Of a stretch of DNA of 64,000 nucleotides, positions 1-9,256 are shown piece after piece. A program made the translations under genes and the position numbers. Where the stretch lies: assembly GCA_030386875.1 (NCBI GenBank), contig CM059567.1:82329130-82393129 (forward strand), written 5' to 3'. Origin of the DNA: Morinoia aosen. Taxonomy: Eukaryota > Arthropoda > Malacostraca > Amphipoda > Talitridae. Every line of letters starts with the position of its first letter. Within the stretch, counting starts at the first letter, position 1. A model generated the notes under the pieces. That model was not told the DNA's origin. It saw nothing but the letters and a program-made list of their open reading frames with translations, and ran no database searches.

Positions 1-399
1 TTACTACGAATTGACGAGCATAGTAATTCTCTTTGGACATTGTATATCTTCAAAGACTGCAGAGCTATGTCCCAATGCATATGGTAATTGGTAAATGGTA
101 ATTGTGATGGACAAACTTAATTCATATATTGTTCATATAATGTAATATTTCATATAATAATGTAATATAATGTTGGAAACAAAGTAATCAAATAACAATA
201 TTTACTCAATAAGTGTATATATATAAATCTGAAATAGGGGCAACGGGAGTTGTGTGAATAACTCGTTTAAACAAAAACAGGTATTACAAAAAACCCAATA
301 AAGCCCCCAAAAAACCAATAAAACCCATAAAACCCAATTTAACCCAAAAAAACCCAGGGGGGTTGGTTTTTCTTTTTAAAAAACCCAGGTTTTTTCCAT
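1..399. repeat. AT-rich flank ending in degenerate A/C-rich low-complexity tract
   Basis: No gene is visible. Positions 1-275 are AT-rich with short locally repeated words. From about 275 to 395 the sequence becomes runs of A and CCC separated by T (aacccaataaa-like units), then G and T homopolymers, and it joins abruptly to Gypsy-1 coding sequence near 400. It is either a degenerate simple repeat that truncated the retroelement or a poorly resolved assembly stretch. Confidence 0.6.
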
Positions 400-1101
400 C
401 CCTGCTCCTTGTCAATCTGATATCCGAGGTAGGATACCTGTGATACTCCTATTTGGCACTTCTCCATTTTCAGTTTTAGCCCTGCCTCCTGTAGTTTAGA
501 TAAGACTTCATGGAGGCGCTTGGAGTGCTCTTGCTCATTAGCAGCACTAATTAATACATCATCCAGGTAGCAGAATACTCCTGGGAGGCCCTGCGAAAGT
601 CCTTCCATGGCACGCTGAAAGATTCCAGGTGCCGAGGCTATGCCGAAGCTTAGCCTATTATAAGCAAACAGACCTCTATGGGTGTTGATCACGGTGAGCT
701 CCTTGGATACATCGTCCAATGGAAGTTGGGCGTATGCTTGAGAAATGTCTAGCTTGGAGTATATAACTCCTCCGGCTAACCCGCTAAATAGATCTTCCAC
801 TCTGGGTATAGGGTAGGTATCAAGCCTAGTGGCTCTGTTGACGGTTAGTTTGTAGTCACCACAGATTCGGATGCTTTGATCAGCCTTGAGCACAGGAACG
901 ATAGCCGCCGCCCATCTACAGTACTGTACAGGGGTGAGGATACCTTCCTGCACCAGTCTATCAAGTTCTGCTTCCACCTTAGGTCTAAGTGTGTAAGGCA
1001 CGTTCCTGGCCTTACAAAACTTTGGTGGTACTGATGGATCAACTTCTATTTTAAAATTCCTTCCCTTAAAGCAACCTAGACCTGGTTAAAAAAGGTCGGG
1101 G
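400..1101 (-). pseudogene. pol: Gypsy-1 reverse transcriptase, N-terminal part
   Basis: The minus-strand translation carries the Ty3/Gypsy RT blocks in order: a leader ending in a proline-rich PIPRVEDLF motif, the SKLDISQAY block (first catalytic Asp), the FGIASAPGIFQRAM block and the intact YLDD catalytic motif followed by HSKRL. RT therefore covers the fingers and palm, and the sequence breaks just after the LGYQID block. Upstream, the reading frame crosses two stop codons close together (about 1085-1110), so RT is separated from the protease linker. RNase H and integrase are absent. The equivalent region of Gypsy-2 has lost the first Asp of YLDD, so this older fragment keeps the better catalytic motif. 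Confidence 0.85.
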
Positions 1102-1103
1102 AA

Positions 1104-2359
1104 TTAATTTGCCAACTCTTCAGGGCAAGTAATCAATTTATTGACTTCATTTGCTACTATTGTTAACCCTAGGGAATCAATTAGATCCCTACCCAGCAAG
1201 GCTGGGCCTCCCCTGTCTACCACCACAATAGTTGCTAGCTGAGGAGCCCCACCATTAGTTTCACGCTGGATGTTAGCCCTAATCTCCCCACAAACCACTA
1301 GTGTGGCTCCACCATAAGTCATAAGCTTAACATCAGAAAGTCTCAACTCGGGTCTTGTTTTTGTGGGTAGTTTACTTTTGATAGGATAGACCTGGCAGCA
1401 CCAGTGTCTACCTCCATTTCCAGTGGGGTATTGTTTAGCAATAATTTTATTTTAATGGGGGGTTTCATTTCCTCGGCAATTGAGAAAATCTCCCCATAAC
1501 AGCCCAGATTAGCAGCTGGGTAGTCTGCACGGGTTGCATTGTTAGTTCTATTAGGGTTAGGGTGGTGTTCCCTCCCCCTTTTCTCATGCATAGCTTGCAC
1601 AAAATTATTTTTGTTGCCTTTAGTAGATTTTTGATTCTTTAATTTAAAGCAACATTTCTTAAGATGGCCTTTTTGGCCACAACCATGACAAACACTGTCT
1701 TTATACAGGCAATCTCTACGCCAGTGCAGATTACCACAGCCGCTGCATGCTGATTTGGGGCTAGCTTGAGCCTGAGTTTTGCCCTGAGGCTTAATAGCAG
1801 TTTGCTGTACTCTATGCTGACCCACATTTAGTATTGAATTAGGTTGTCTCAACACAACTGTCTCTCTCAGTTGGGTTTCTTTGGCAGTTGCCAGATCCAC
1901 GGCTTTTTTCCATGTGAGGTCAGCTTCATTCAGCAAACAATTTTGAACATCATTACTGGCCACCCCCAGTATGAACCTGTCTAGAAGTGTTTCTTCTAGC
2001 ACTTCCTGTTTGAAATTACAGGTATCTGAAAGGGCCTTCAAGCTAGCCACAAAGTCAGCAATGCTCTCCCCTTGTTTCTGGTTCCGCTTATGGAACCTAA
2101 ACCTTTCAAAGATCTGGTTGCGTGTCGGCCTAAAATGTCGTCTTACCGCTTCCATGATCTCATCATAGGTAGCATCTAAAAGTCTTTTAGGGGAGAGCAT
2201 GTCTTTAGCTAGCCCCACAATTTTAGGACCCACCAAAGCAATAAATGTTTTGGCTTTATTTGAATCTTCTACTTTATTAATACTCAGGAAGCAGTTTAGC
2301 CTGACTTCATATTCAGAAAATTATTCCTCTAAAGGATTGAATTCTCCCACTGGCATTTT
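1104..2359 (-). pseudogene. gag: Gypsy-1 Gag and aspartic protease
   Basis: Gag starts at the minus-strand ATG near 2357-2359 but meets a TAA about ten codons later; a long open stretch follows from 2236. It contains a capsid-like helical region with the FERFRFHKRNQ and DRFILGV blocks, then two zinc knuckles (CSGCGNLHWRRDC and CHGCGQKGHLKKC) that bind genomic RNA, then the protease active site MEVDTGAARSIL. The following frame (1104-1346) holds the end of the protease, with a glycine-rich LLGRDLI block. A frameshift or short deletion near 1343 separates the two. This is the Gag-Pro region of a chromodomain-less Gypsy of K02A2.6-like type; the type assignment is my inference. Confidence 0.8.
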
Positions 2360-2465
2360 TACACAGCTTTACACCTCTTGTTAAACAGAAATCTACAGCA
2401 CCAAAACTGTAATCACTGAATAATTCTGAGTTCCTTCACTAGTCTAGCCTCTCCCAGCAGTTCTA

Positions 2466-2488
2466 CCAAAATCCTCGTCGCCAATTGA
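2466..2488 (-). other. Gypsy-1 primer binding site
   Basis: Read on the minus strand, the bases directly downstream of the 5' LTR are TTGGCGACGAGGATTTTGG. A TGG start at the LTR edge is typical of a tRNA 3'-end primer site, and the same site is next to the 5' LTR of Gypsy-2 (35190-35208). The tRNA was not identified. Confidence 0.6.
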
Positions 2489-2564
2489 AGTAAATCCAAC
2501 CAAGGATATCATTTATAGAAAGTTAATTAACTCCAGATAGCCCTTGCCAACACCCTGGTACTCC

Positions 2565-4412
2565 TGTAGCAGTCGCTACAAAATGTATAAATTCAGTAAA
2601 TTTCTCATTATCATTTAAATAACATAAATATTGGCATTAAGAATCTTAACTTAAATTATTAATAATAATTTTCTACTTATAATTATTCATCTTAAAAGTT
2701 TTTGTGTAAAAGCACAAAAAGAGAATAATATCGACAGTCGTTCGAGTTTAAGCCCTGTGTGTGGCAACATCTCAACGCACGCCATTTTCCTGAGCGTCAT
2801 TCTTATTGTATTCTCGTGTGGTGCACAGCGTCGCGTAAGTGGAAATAAAGTGTTTTAATTCAGTTGGAGATTTTCTTAAAGTATTACGTGTTTCATAGTA
2901 GCTCTTAAGAGTATTTTTTACCAGTGCTGTTAGTAAATTCAAGGTGCTCAGTAATAGTGTTCTAAGGTATTTCGTACGTGTTGCTAGCATTTCTGAGCTG
3001 TTTTTTAGTAATGGCAGTCGTGATTAGCATGTTCTACGTTTCCAATTTTTTGTTCAGTACTACATTTTATACTCAGTATTTCCTTTCCATATTCAGTATA
3101 CTTGTACAGTGTTCAGTATTTCCTTTCCATATTCAGCACACTTGTGCAGTGTTTCAGTATTATATTTCTATTCAGTATACCTGTTAGTGTTCAATATTTA
3201 CATGTATAGTCAGCACGTTGACAGAGTAGTGCTGCCTGTAGGTCTTCGTAAATAGTCGAGATTTCCTTGAGCCAGATACATTGTCTGTCGCTCCTCATGG
3301 ACGTATTGTAGTTTGCCAGGATTTATATGATGATCGTGGTTAAAATATACGCCCGATCGCGCGCAGAAATCGCATGTAGTTTTTCATAATATGATTAACC
3401 AATTTACGATCTTTTTACACAATTAAATTCTTGTTAGTGTCAGGATTATATTTGAAACCGAGAGCATGGAGAAAAATTATATCACTAGCATGTTTAAATC
3501 TGTCCTTATTCTTCATGAGCTTAAAAAAGAGAAATAATAAGCGCGATGATACATCTATAGGAAGACTTAGGGTTTCTCCGTAATGGGAATTTATCACTAT
3601 AAGGGAAACAGCTGTTGTGGATTTTCTTGGTGTGCCTTTCCTGAATATTGTCATCCAGCTCCCTGAATATTTCCAGATTCTTCGACGTCACCCAACACCA
3701 CAACACATCCATCCCTGGGCCTTTATCTTTGCCTTTAGCTGGGCCTTTACCTATGCCTTTACCTTGGCCTGTAGTTGCCTTTAGCTTGGCCTTTACCTGG
3801 ACCCTTTACTTGTGCCTTTAGCTTGGCCTTTACCTGGACCCTTTATCTTTGCCTTTAGCTTGGCCTTTAGCTCTGCCTTTATCTTGCCTTTGGCCTTATA
3901 TACTATCTAATTACTGGCTGAATTGTAAACTGCCTCCAACCACGGACACAAGTTAATGAGCCCGCATCTGATAAATTCAGTGTGCTATGATCTTTAATTA
4001 AAAACCAATTAAGATCTATTATCGCCATCAATCACGGTTCAAATTGATATCACTCACCTGCTCAAATTCCGCAGGCTTTGAGCTTAGCCCTGAAATCACA
4101 CTGATTTCTCTTGTCTGCTAAATTGCCCCACTCATAAAGTGAATACCATAAATCAACACACACACACCGTCGACTTCGTCACTCGCCGGAGCCTTTTGCC
4201 ATCACGGACTACGAACCATCTTCAGCCAAGTTCTTCAGTAAACAAGACTCGGCGGTCCTTCTGGCTTCTTCAAATAAACCCGAGACAAAGCTGAGTTCCC
4301 AACCTTGTCGTCATTATCCTCTGTCACGTAATTCGAAAACCTTACTCGAGAGCTTTATGTTTTGAAAATTGGTATCAACTCTAAAAGTCAAACCATACCG
4401 ACGAAACATAAA
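2565..4412 (+). repeat. Solo LTR of the Gypsy-3 family, inserted in the Gypsy-1 5' LTR
   Basis: The stretch starts TGTAGCAGTCGCTACA and is flanked by actcc on both sides (2560-2564 and 4413-4417), a plausible 5-bp target duplication. Its first ~120 bp and its end match, by eye and with divergence, the 1867-bp LTR at 43150-45016 read in reverse; both contain an AATAAAcccgag-type polyadenylation segment before a shared gctgagttccca block. Its length (about 1.85 kb) also fits. No internal sequence accompanies it, so it is a recombined solo LTR. Small open frames inside it have no coding features. Confidence 0.75.
3719..3897 (+). repeat. Degenerate 12-bp minisatellite inside the solo LTR
   Basis: About fifteen imperfect units built on GCCTTTAGCTTG follow one another, with variants in the last five bases (CTTTACCTGG, CTTTATCTTT). 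It lies in the middle of the solo LTR, and no equivalent array is visible in the Gypsy-3 LTR, so it probably expanded locally. Confidence 0.75.
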
Positions 4413-4838
4413 ACTCCTACACTAGAGCACAGTATAGTTACACAAAACATGGACAATATCTGAGTCCCACATAGACACAACACTGCATAGAAATTATTGA
4501 CACATCATTAATATAACAAATATGGACTCACCTCTTTAAATATCCATTAGCTAGGAATATGTTCAGTTAGGAATATACTCAATCCTGTGGCCAGTGAGAT
4601 AAGAGCGGAGATAGATTGAAATAGCACGATAGAGTAGAATAGAATTAGTAGTAGGTAGTTAGAGAATAACTTAGAGGTAGTACTTAGCCGTCCGAGATAA
4701 TCTACATATACACTTGCAGTCAGCATGAACTGTTTAGCTGGCTACGACCAATCGGAAACTGGCTGATGATCTTGCCGTCACGAGCGTTGCCATCTTTAGG
4801 TCTCTCTAACTAGAACTTACATTACTCGCTATATTACA
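4413..4838 (-). repeat. Gypsy-1 5' LTR, larger part
   Basis: The segment resembles the 414-bp LTRs of Gypsy-2 from the ctacactagagcacagtat block through to the terminal ctcgctatattaca. The remaining short part of this LTR (about 2489-2564) lies on the other side of the solo LTR. It is clearly more diverged from the two Gypsy-2 LTRs than they are from each other, indicating an older insertion. Confidence 0.75.
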
Positions 4839-4842
4839 GCAT

Positions 4843-5217
4843 CCAATACGCCGGAGCAAGAATAATGCTGGGGGCCCTGAGATGCACCCCGGTTCTTCTG
4901 CTGGAAGCAGAAGCAGACCTGCTCCCCTGAGGTTTCGTAGGCAGTTGCTGCTAGCAAAATATGGCACCCGGGTTCTTACCAACAACAACCATCCGGTCCG
5001 AGAGGAAATCTGTACTTACTATCCCTTTAACTTTCACACTATCCAATGCCTGCCACTTCCAATAACAGCAATCTTGCACAGGCAATTCCAAGAAATTGGA
5101 ATGAAGATCTCAGACATTCCAGTCATAAACAGAAGCAATCTCTTCTGCTTTCCTCCAGCGGAAGTTCATGACTCTCTTCACAAACACTCGAAGCTCTCCA
5201 TACCAGACGACTTGTAG
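4843..5217 (+). pseudogene. I/Jockey-like LINE, RT-to-RNase H linker region
   Basis: Translation gives the region that follows RT in I- and Jockey-superfamily LINEs: an LGALRCTPVLLLEAE-type block followed after a frameshift (near 4930) by PLRFRRQLLLAKY and SNPNHP-like residues. The frame then runs open to a stop at 5217. The piece begins directly after the Gypsy-1 LTR and continues, after an intervening insertion, with the RNase H domain at 7041-7992. It is a pseudogene fragment; the first two-thirds of the LINE are not in the window. The family is recognised only from residue patterns. Confidence 0.65.
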
Positions 5218-7040
5218 TGGACGCCTCAGCCACACTTCAGCCTAATTTCATAAATATTAAAAACTAACATCCTAAAATTAAATTATACAAATGTAATTAT
5301 TTTTATAAATTTACAAGACCGAATTCATTCGATAAAACCCGATATTTTACCAAAAATGTGTTTCGAAAATATTTGCCGATCACGTTTCCGTCCGTCACTT
5401 CCGTTTGGAAACATTGCGCAGAACCATTTCGAAAGCGCTCACAGCATATAAGGCCGGCTTTCCAGGCAGAGTCGTCATTTACGTAGAGATTCTCCTGTGT
5501 GTAGTGCTTGGGCCCCAGAGCGGGCATATGTAAGTAACAAGTGTTAATGTTAAGTGTTTCATTATATTTTATTAACTTGTCTGTGTAGTGAGCGCTCATT
5601 TTTGTGATTAACTTAGGAACATTCACTAGGTTTTCTCTGTGCCGGTGTTAGTTAGGCACAAGCTTCAAGCTCACTGCCCCATCTTTGTCATTGTTTTCCC
5701 TTTTGTATTTGCTTCTCCGATGAATCCTTATTGTGCTCTCAATATTATTACAATGTTGGCATTAGCTCCTTAGAGATTTTATCAGTGCTGAGCATAGTGT
5801 TTTAAGGCACTTGGCTGTCCACAAAGATCATTAATGTGTAAGCTCAATATTGTTTTCCCTGAATTTAATTGAGCGTCGCTAGCCTTTGCTAAATCACTGT
5901 AGCTTTGTTTCCATCTTTAGTTGTTTTTACTGCTGTATCTTTTTATATGCTACTCCTTTTTATATGTAATTTTGCTGCGCCTAGAAGCAATTCTTGCTCA
6001 TCTGAATTATAGAGAATAGAGGCTTCACCTTTTCTCATATGTACTTTTGGTACATTATTTACCCCAGTGCTGTAGTTATTTTACTTCTAGCTGTTAGTTC
6101 ATTTAGATTACATACTCAGTTGTGTTACTGCTTGTGAGATCAAGATAGAGCTTATGACCAGTTGGTCTTGAACACCGGTTCTGGGTGTTAAGATGATTCA
6201 GGCTGCAACTCGGGCGCTAGAGCTGCGGACTGCCCATAGCACTAGACTTCTGCCATTGTTCTTCTTGTAAGCAGCAGACTGCAGCAGTCTTGCACATGTG
6301 TATGAATAGGCTCGTTATCGTACAAATTAATCCAGCTCGATGTCCCTTCACAGGGTCTACTGGGCCACACCTTCCATGCACTCACAAACACGTATGGAGC
6401 CAAACCCAAACCCCTTAATTGCAGCCACTCTGCATTAAGAAATCAAGGAGCTTACCTCCTCCAAGTTTCTCCTCCTCTCTAAACTTACTAAACTGGAAGG
6501 CCTGCATCCCTGCAGCTAAACCGCTAAAATCTCCAGTTGAGACTATTGGGTCGAGGGCCTCCATACGTACCGAATTTACTCAACCGTTAAGTTTTCCCAC
6601 TTAGCGTCGGTACCTCCCACACCTTACACCATCCTCAACTTCACACTCCAGTACACGCTTCCACAAGCCTGAGCTGAACGCATCGTCTGAAGTTCTTCAA
6701 CTGCCTCGGACTCTCCCCAAGAACGTCTCACGAACCAAGAGTCAAGCCTCGCACTTCGGCGTTCAACCTCAATTTTAATAAACCCAAAGGCGAGCTAGTC
6801 TGTTCTCTCATTCTCCCCGAGGGGTGGCTGTATTGTGGTTTTTATTGTTTCTTGTTTGATTATTAGACGCTTGAAATATTGCATCCGAACAACGTGCTAA
6901 ACTCCTTCTGAGTAAGTGGCCATATCAATTCATATAATTTTTGATGCCTTCCCGGGCGTCTGGTGACCCTGCCTCATCACTGAATACCAACCTTTGTATA
7001 TTCCAAATTCTCAACCTTAACCAGCAAAACTAGAACATTA
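5218..7040 (+). mobile_element. Unclassified LTR-like insertion inside the I-type LINE
   Basis: This ~1.8-kb non-coding block separates two colinear parts of one LINE reading frame, so it is an insertion. It has the layout of an LTR: a TATAAGG box at 5447-5453 with a CAGAGTCGTC initiator-like run downstream, a long transcribed-like middle, and AATAAA at 6777-6782. The start near TGTAG at 5216 would fit a TG terminus. I could not find a clear target duplication or a second copy, and no ORF in it looks coding. A solo LTR is the best guess; exact borders are uncertain. Confidence 0.4.
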
Positions 7041-7992
7041 AGCTGGTGATCTCTTAGATTATTTTTGTTTGTTCTTCAAACTTCACGTAATTAAATTGAG
7101 TTCCCCACTTCGGGAGAACTTTAGAGACTCGTGGAGGCAGCTCTATTCGGAACTTCGCGCAAGGCACAATTCGCGCACAGCTGTCTTCTGTGATGGGTCC
7201 AGAGCGGGAGACCTGAGTGGTGCAGCAGCCTGGTGTGACCCTGATAGTCTTCTAGCCTACCTTCCAAATCATTCTTCTGTATTAACAACAGAACTTTAGG
7301 CAATATTTGCTGCAATCTCTTTCTTCTCCAAACATAAAGGACAATACATTATCTTCAATGACTCTCTAAGCTCCATCCATGCTCTGCAAAATCTACACAG
7401 CTCCTCCCACTTTCTTGTCCTGCTCATATCAAACTCTCTCTTAAAACATCCAAACAAATTCATCATAGAATGGGTCTCCTCACATGTGGGCATAAGAGGA
7501 AATGAAAAGGCCGATGAGTTAGCCAAAGCAGCAGTCAAAATTACTTATATCACCCCAGTAGGTATGTCCTCCAAAGAAAGTAGAAGCCTTCTTCTCAATC
7601 ACTACTAATCTAGACAGCAGTCGTCCGAATGGACTGCCTCTGCAGCAAGCAGCTGGTCGCACAAACCAAAATTAGGGACTGTACCCTACCTATCCCTGCC
7701 ACGGCAGGAGCAAGTGACCCTTTCGCGTCTCCATCTGGGTGTATGCCGACTGACACACCAACACCTGTTCAACCGAACTACGCCGGCGATGTGCTCGTCA
7801 TGCTCAGAAAAATGGACAATAAGCCACTTGCAACTGAAGTGTCCGAAACTCGGTACTGCCCGCAGATCTTTGCTTCAAGCGTGTGTAGATCTAGAAACGG
7901 TGCCTACTCTACAGTCCCTGCTATCAGATAACTACAATCCAAATTTGTTGATAAAATTCTTGCAAGACATCGGCGCTACCGAATTGATTTAA
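7041..7992 (+). pseudogene. I/Jockey-like LINE, RNase H and C-terminal domain
   Basis: The frame from about 7069 carries a ribonuclease HI domain: AVFCDGSRAGDLSGAA (first Asp), then TTEL followed by a stop codon where the catalytic Glu helix continues (AIFAAISFF), FNDSLSSIHALQN (third acid) and VSSHVGIRGNEKADELAK (His and last Asp). After another frame change the C-terminal part shows LGVCRLTHQHLFN and a Cys-rich CSSCSEKWTISHLQLKCP motif, usual after RNase H in I-like LINEs, and ends at the stop near 7990. At least one nonsense codon and one frameshift make it inactive. It would have removed RNA from RNA-DNA hybrids during retrotransposition. Confidence 0.8.
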
Positions 7993-8004
7993 ATATTCCT
8001 CAAA

Positions 8005-8248
8005 ATCTGCTGTGATCAAGGCCCCTATGCCCCTGTAGGATGGGTGCCTAAACTCAAGACTCAATGCCAATTAAATCGAGCAAAACCCAAGTCTAGAAAC
8101 GTAGAATTGTCTACTCCTTCTCGTCCTTTTGAACGTATTCATGTTGATCACTTTTTCTACGAGAATAAAATTATTTGTCATTGCTATAAATGCATTATAT
8201 GAACATATAGAATGCGAAATTGTACCATCCATGAGGGTGTCAGATACT
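8005..8248 (+). pseudogene. pol: Gypsy-4 integrase fragment, left of the Copia insertion
   Basis: The translation contains RPFERIHVDHFFYENK, the first catalytic-Asp region of a Ty3/Gypsy integrase. A frame change and an in-frame stop follow. The last codons (V S D T) join perfectly with the sequence at 25051 (IDALRMIFSRNGLCDVLV) when the Copia element and one copy of its 5-bp target duplication are removed, so this is the left half of one interrupted integrase. Everything upstream of about 8005 is LINE sequence, so the fragment is also 5' truncated. Confidence 0.75.
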
Positions 8249-8665
8249 GGTTAGAATTATGGGGGCAAGTACGACGACGAAGTTAGTACTGAACTTTATT
8301 TGAAGGCAACAAATACAGAACACAAGAGGATAGGGCGAGAGTCGCACATCCTAACAGCAATGAGTACCGACAGCGACTGTCGAGTCAGACTATAAACTAA
8401 TGCGCGTTGCGTCTAGACATTAAACTTCTAGAACATTCTAAGAAGAAATACTAATATGAGTAATATTGTGAAACATCACATTTGTACTGTTAGCAACAAA
8501 TATTCCGCAACAAATAAGAAAATACTATTTACTGAGATTTCATACATGGAAACAGTCGTACAAAATAAGGAACTAGTTTACCACTGCTTCCAAGAGAAAC
8601 GTCTGGAAAAATTAATATCTATTAACATAAGAAACAGAAAAAACACTCAAGGTGTAACTTTAACA
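8249..8665 (-). repeat. Copia 3' LTR
   Basis: It matches 24629-25045 along its full 417 bp with about seven substitutions. It ends TAACA on the plus strand. The outer base pair is GG instead of TG. The flanking bases at 8666-8682 read on the minus strand as a purine-rich CAAGTTGAGGTGGAG, a usable polypurine tract. Confidence 0.92.
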
Positions 8666-8682
8666 CTCCACCTCAACTTGAG

Positions 8683-9256
8683 TGCCTTTTTCAAACATCA
8701 GAGACTCCTAACATTTCTATAAGTTTAGTAAATCTTACAGCAGGCAATGGCTTTGTAAACAGATCTGCGAGGTTATCGGACGTAGGACAACCTTTTACAA
8801 CAATTTCCTTTTGATTAATCATATCTCGGATGAAATGGTATTTGATACTAACATGCTTCATCTTTGGATGGTCTTTTGGATCTTTAGACTAGCATACTGC
8901 CGACTGGTTATCTTCGTACAGAGTCATGGGTGACTTTATGTCATAGTTTAGCTGCTTTAGTAAGCCTTTTAACCAAGCAGCTTCTTGAGCAGCACCAGCC
9001 AAAGAAACATACTCTGCTTCGGCAGTTGAGAGTGCTATACAAGGTTGCTTGGCAGTTCGCCATGAAATCAAACCGCTACCGTACAGAAAACAATAGCCAG
9101 AAGTAGATATTCTATCATTTTTATTGCCAGCTCAGTCAGCGTCAGCATAACCAACACATTTGTTCTTACTATTTGGGTGATACACAATGCCAAAATTGTT
9201 TGAGCCTTTTAGATATCTAAATATTCTTTTAACTGCACACCAACGTTGTTTTGTGG
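8683..9256 (-). pseudogene. pol: Copia pol, RNase H end (beyond the BEL insertion)
   Basis: The minus-strand frames give the end of Copia RT and RNase H: RIFRYLKGSNNFGIVYHP, a YADADWAG block (catalytic Asp), ISWRTAKQPCIALSTAEAEY (the diagnostic Copia RNase H Glu helix) and LYEDNQSAVC. A stop lies at 8889-8891 and weaker homology (KHVSIKYHFIRD, LADLFTKPL) continues to the 3' end. The first residues join in frame with the RT half at 20941 once the BEL element and one tgtgg duplication are removed, so this was one polyprotein. Confidence 0.88.

Larger units (their letters stand above)
400..4838 (-). mobile_element. Gypsy-1: Ty3/Gypsy retrotransposon, 3'-truncated, 5' LTR split by a solo LTR
   Basis: On the minus strand this reads 5' LTR (4838 to 4413, then 2564 to 2489), primer binding site, gag, protease and the first part of reverse transcriptase, then ends near 400 in low-complexity DNA. 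RNase H, integrase and the 3' LTR are missing. It is a diverged copy of the same family as Gypsy-2 (27336-35622): the Gag, RT and LTR sequences align by eye along their length. Several in-frame stops show it is dead. Confidence 0.85.

Noticed and set aside
4806..4988. Minus-strand 60-codon frame next to the Gypsy-1 LTR
   Set aside because: Shadow of the plus-strand LINE fragment.
5303..5626. 107-codon minus-strand frame in the LTR-like block
   Set aside because: It overlaps a TATA box and initiator-like sequence on the other strand and has no recognisable domain; likely chance.
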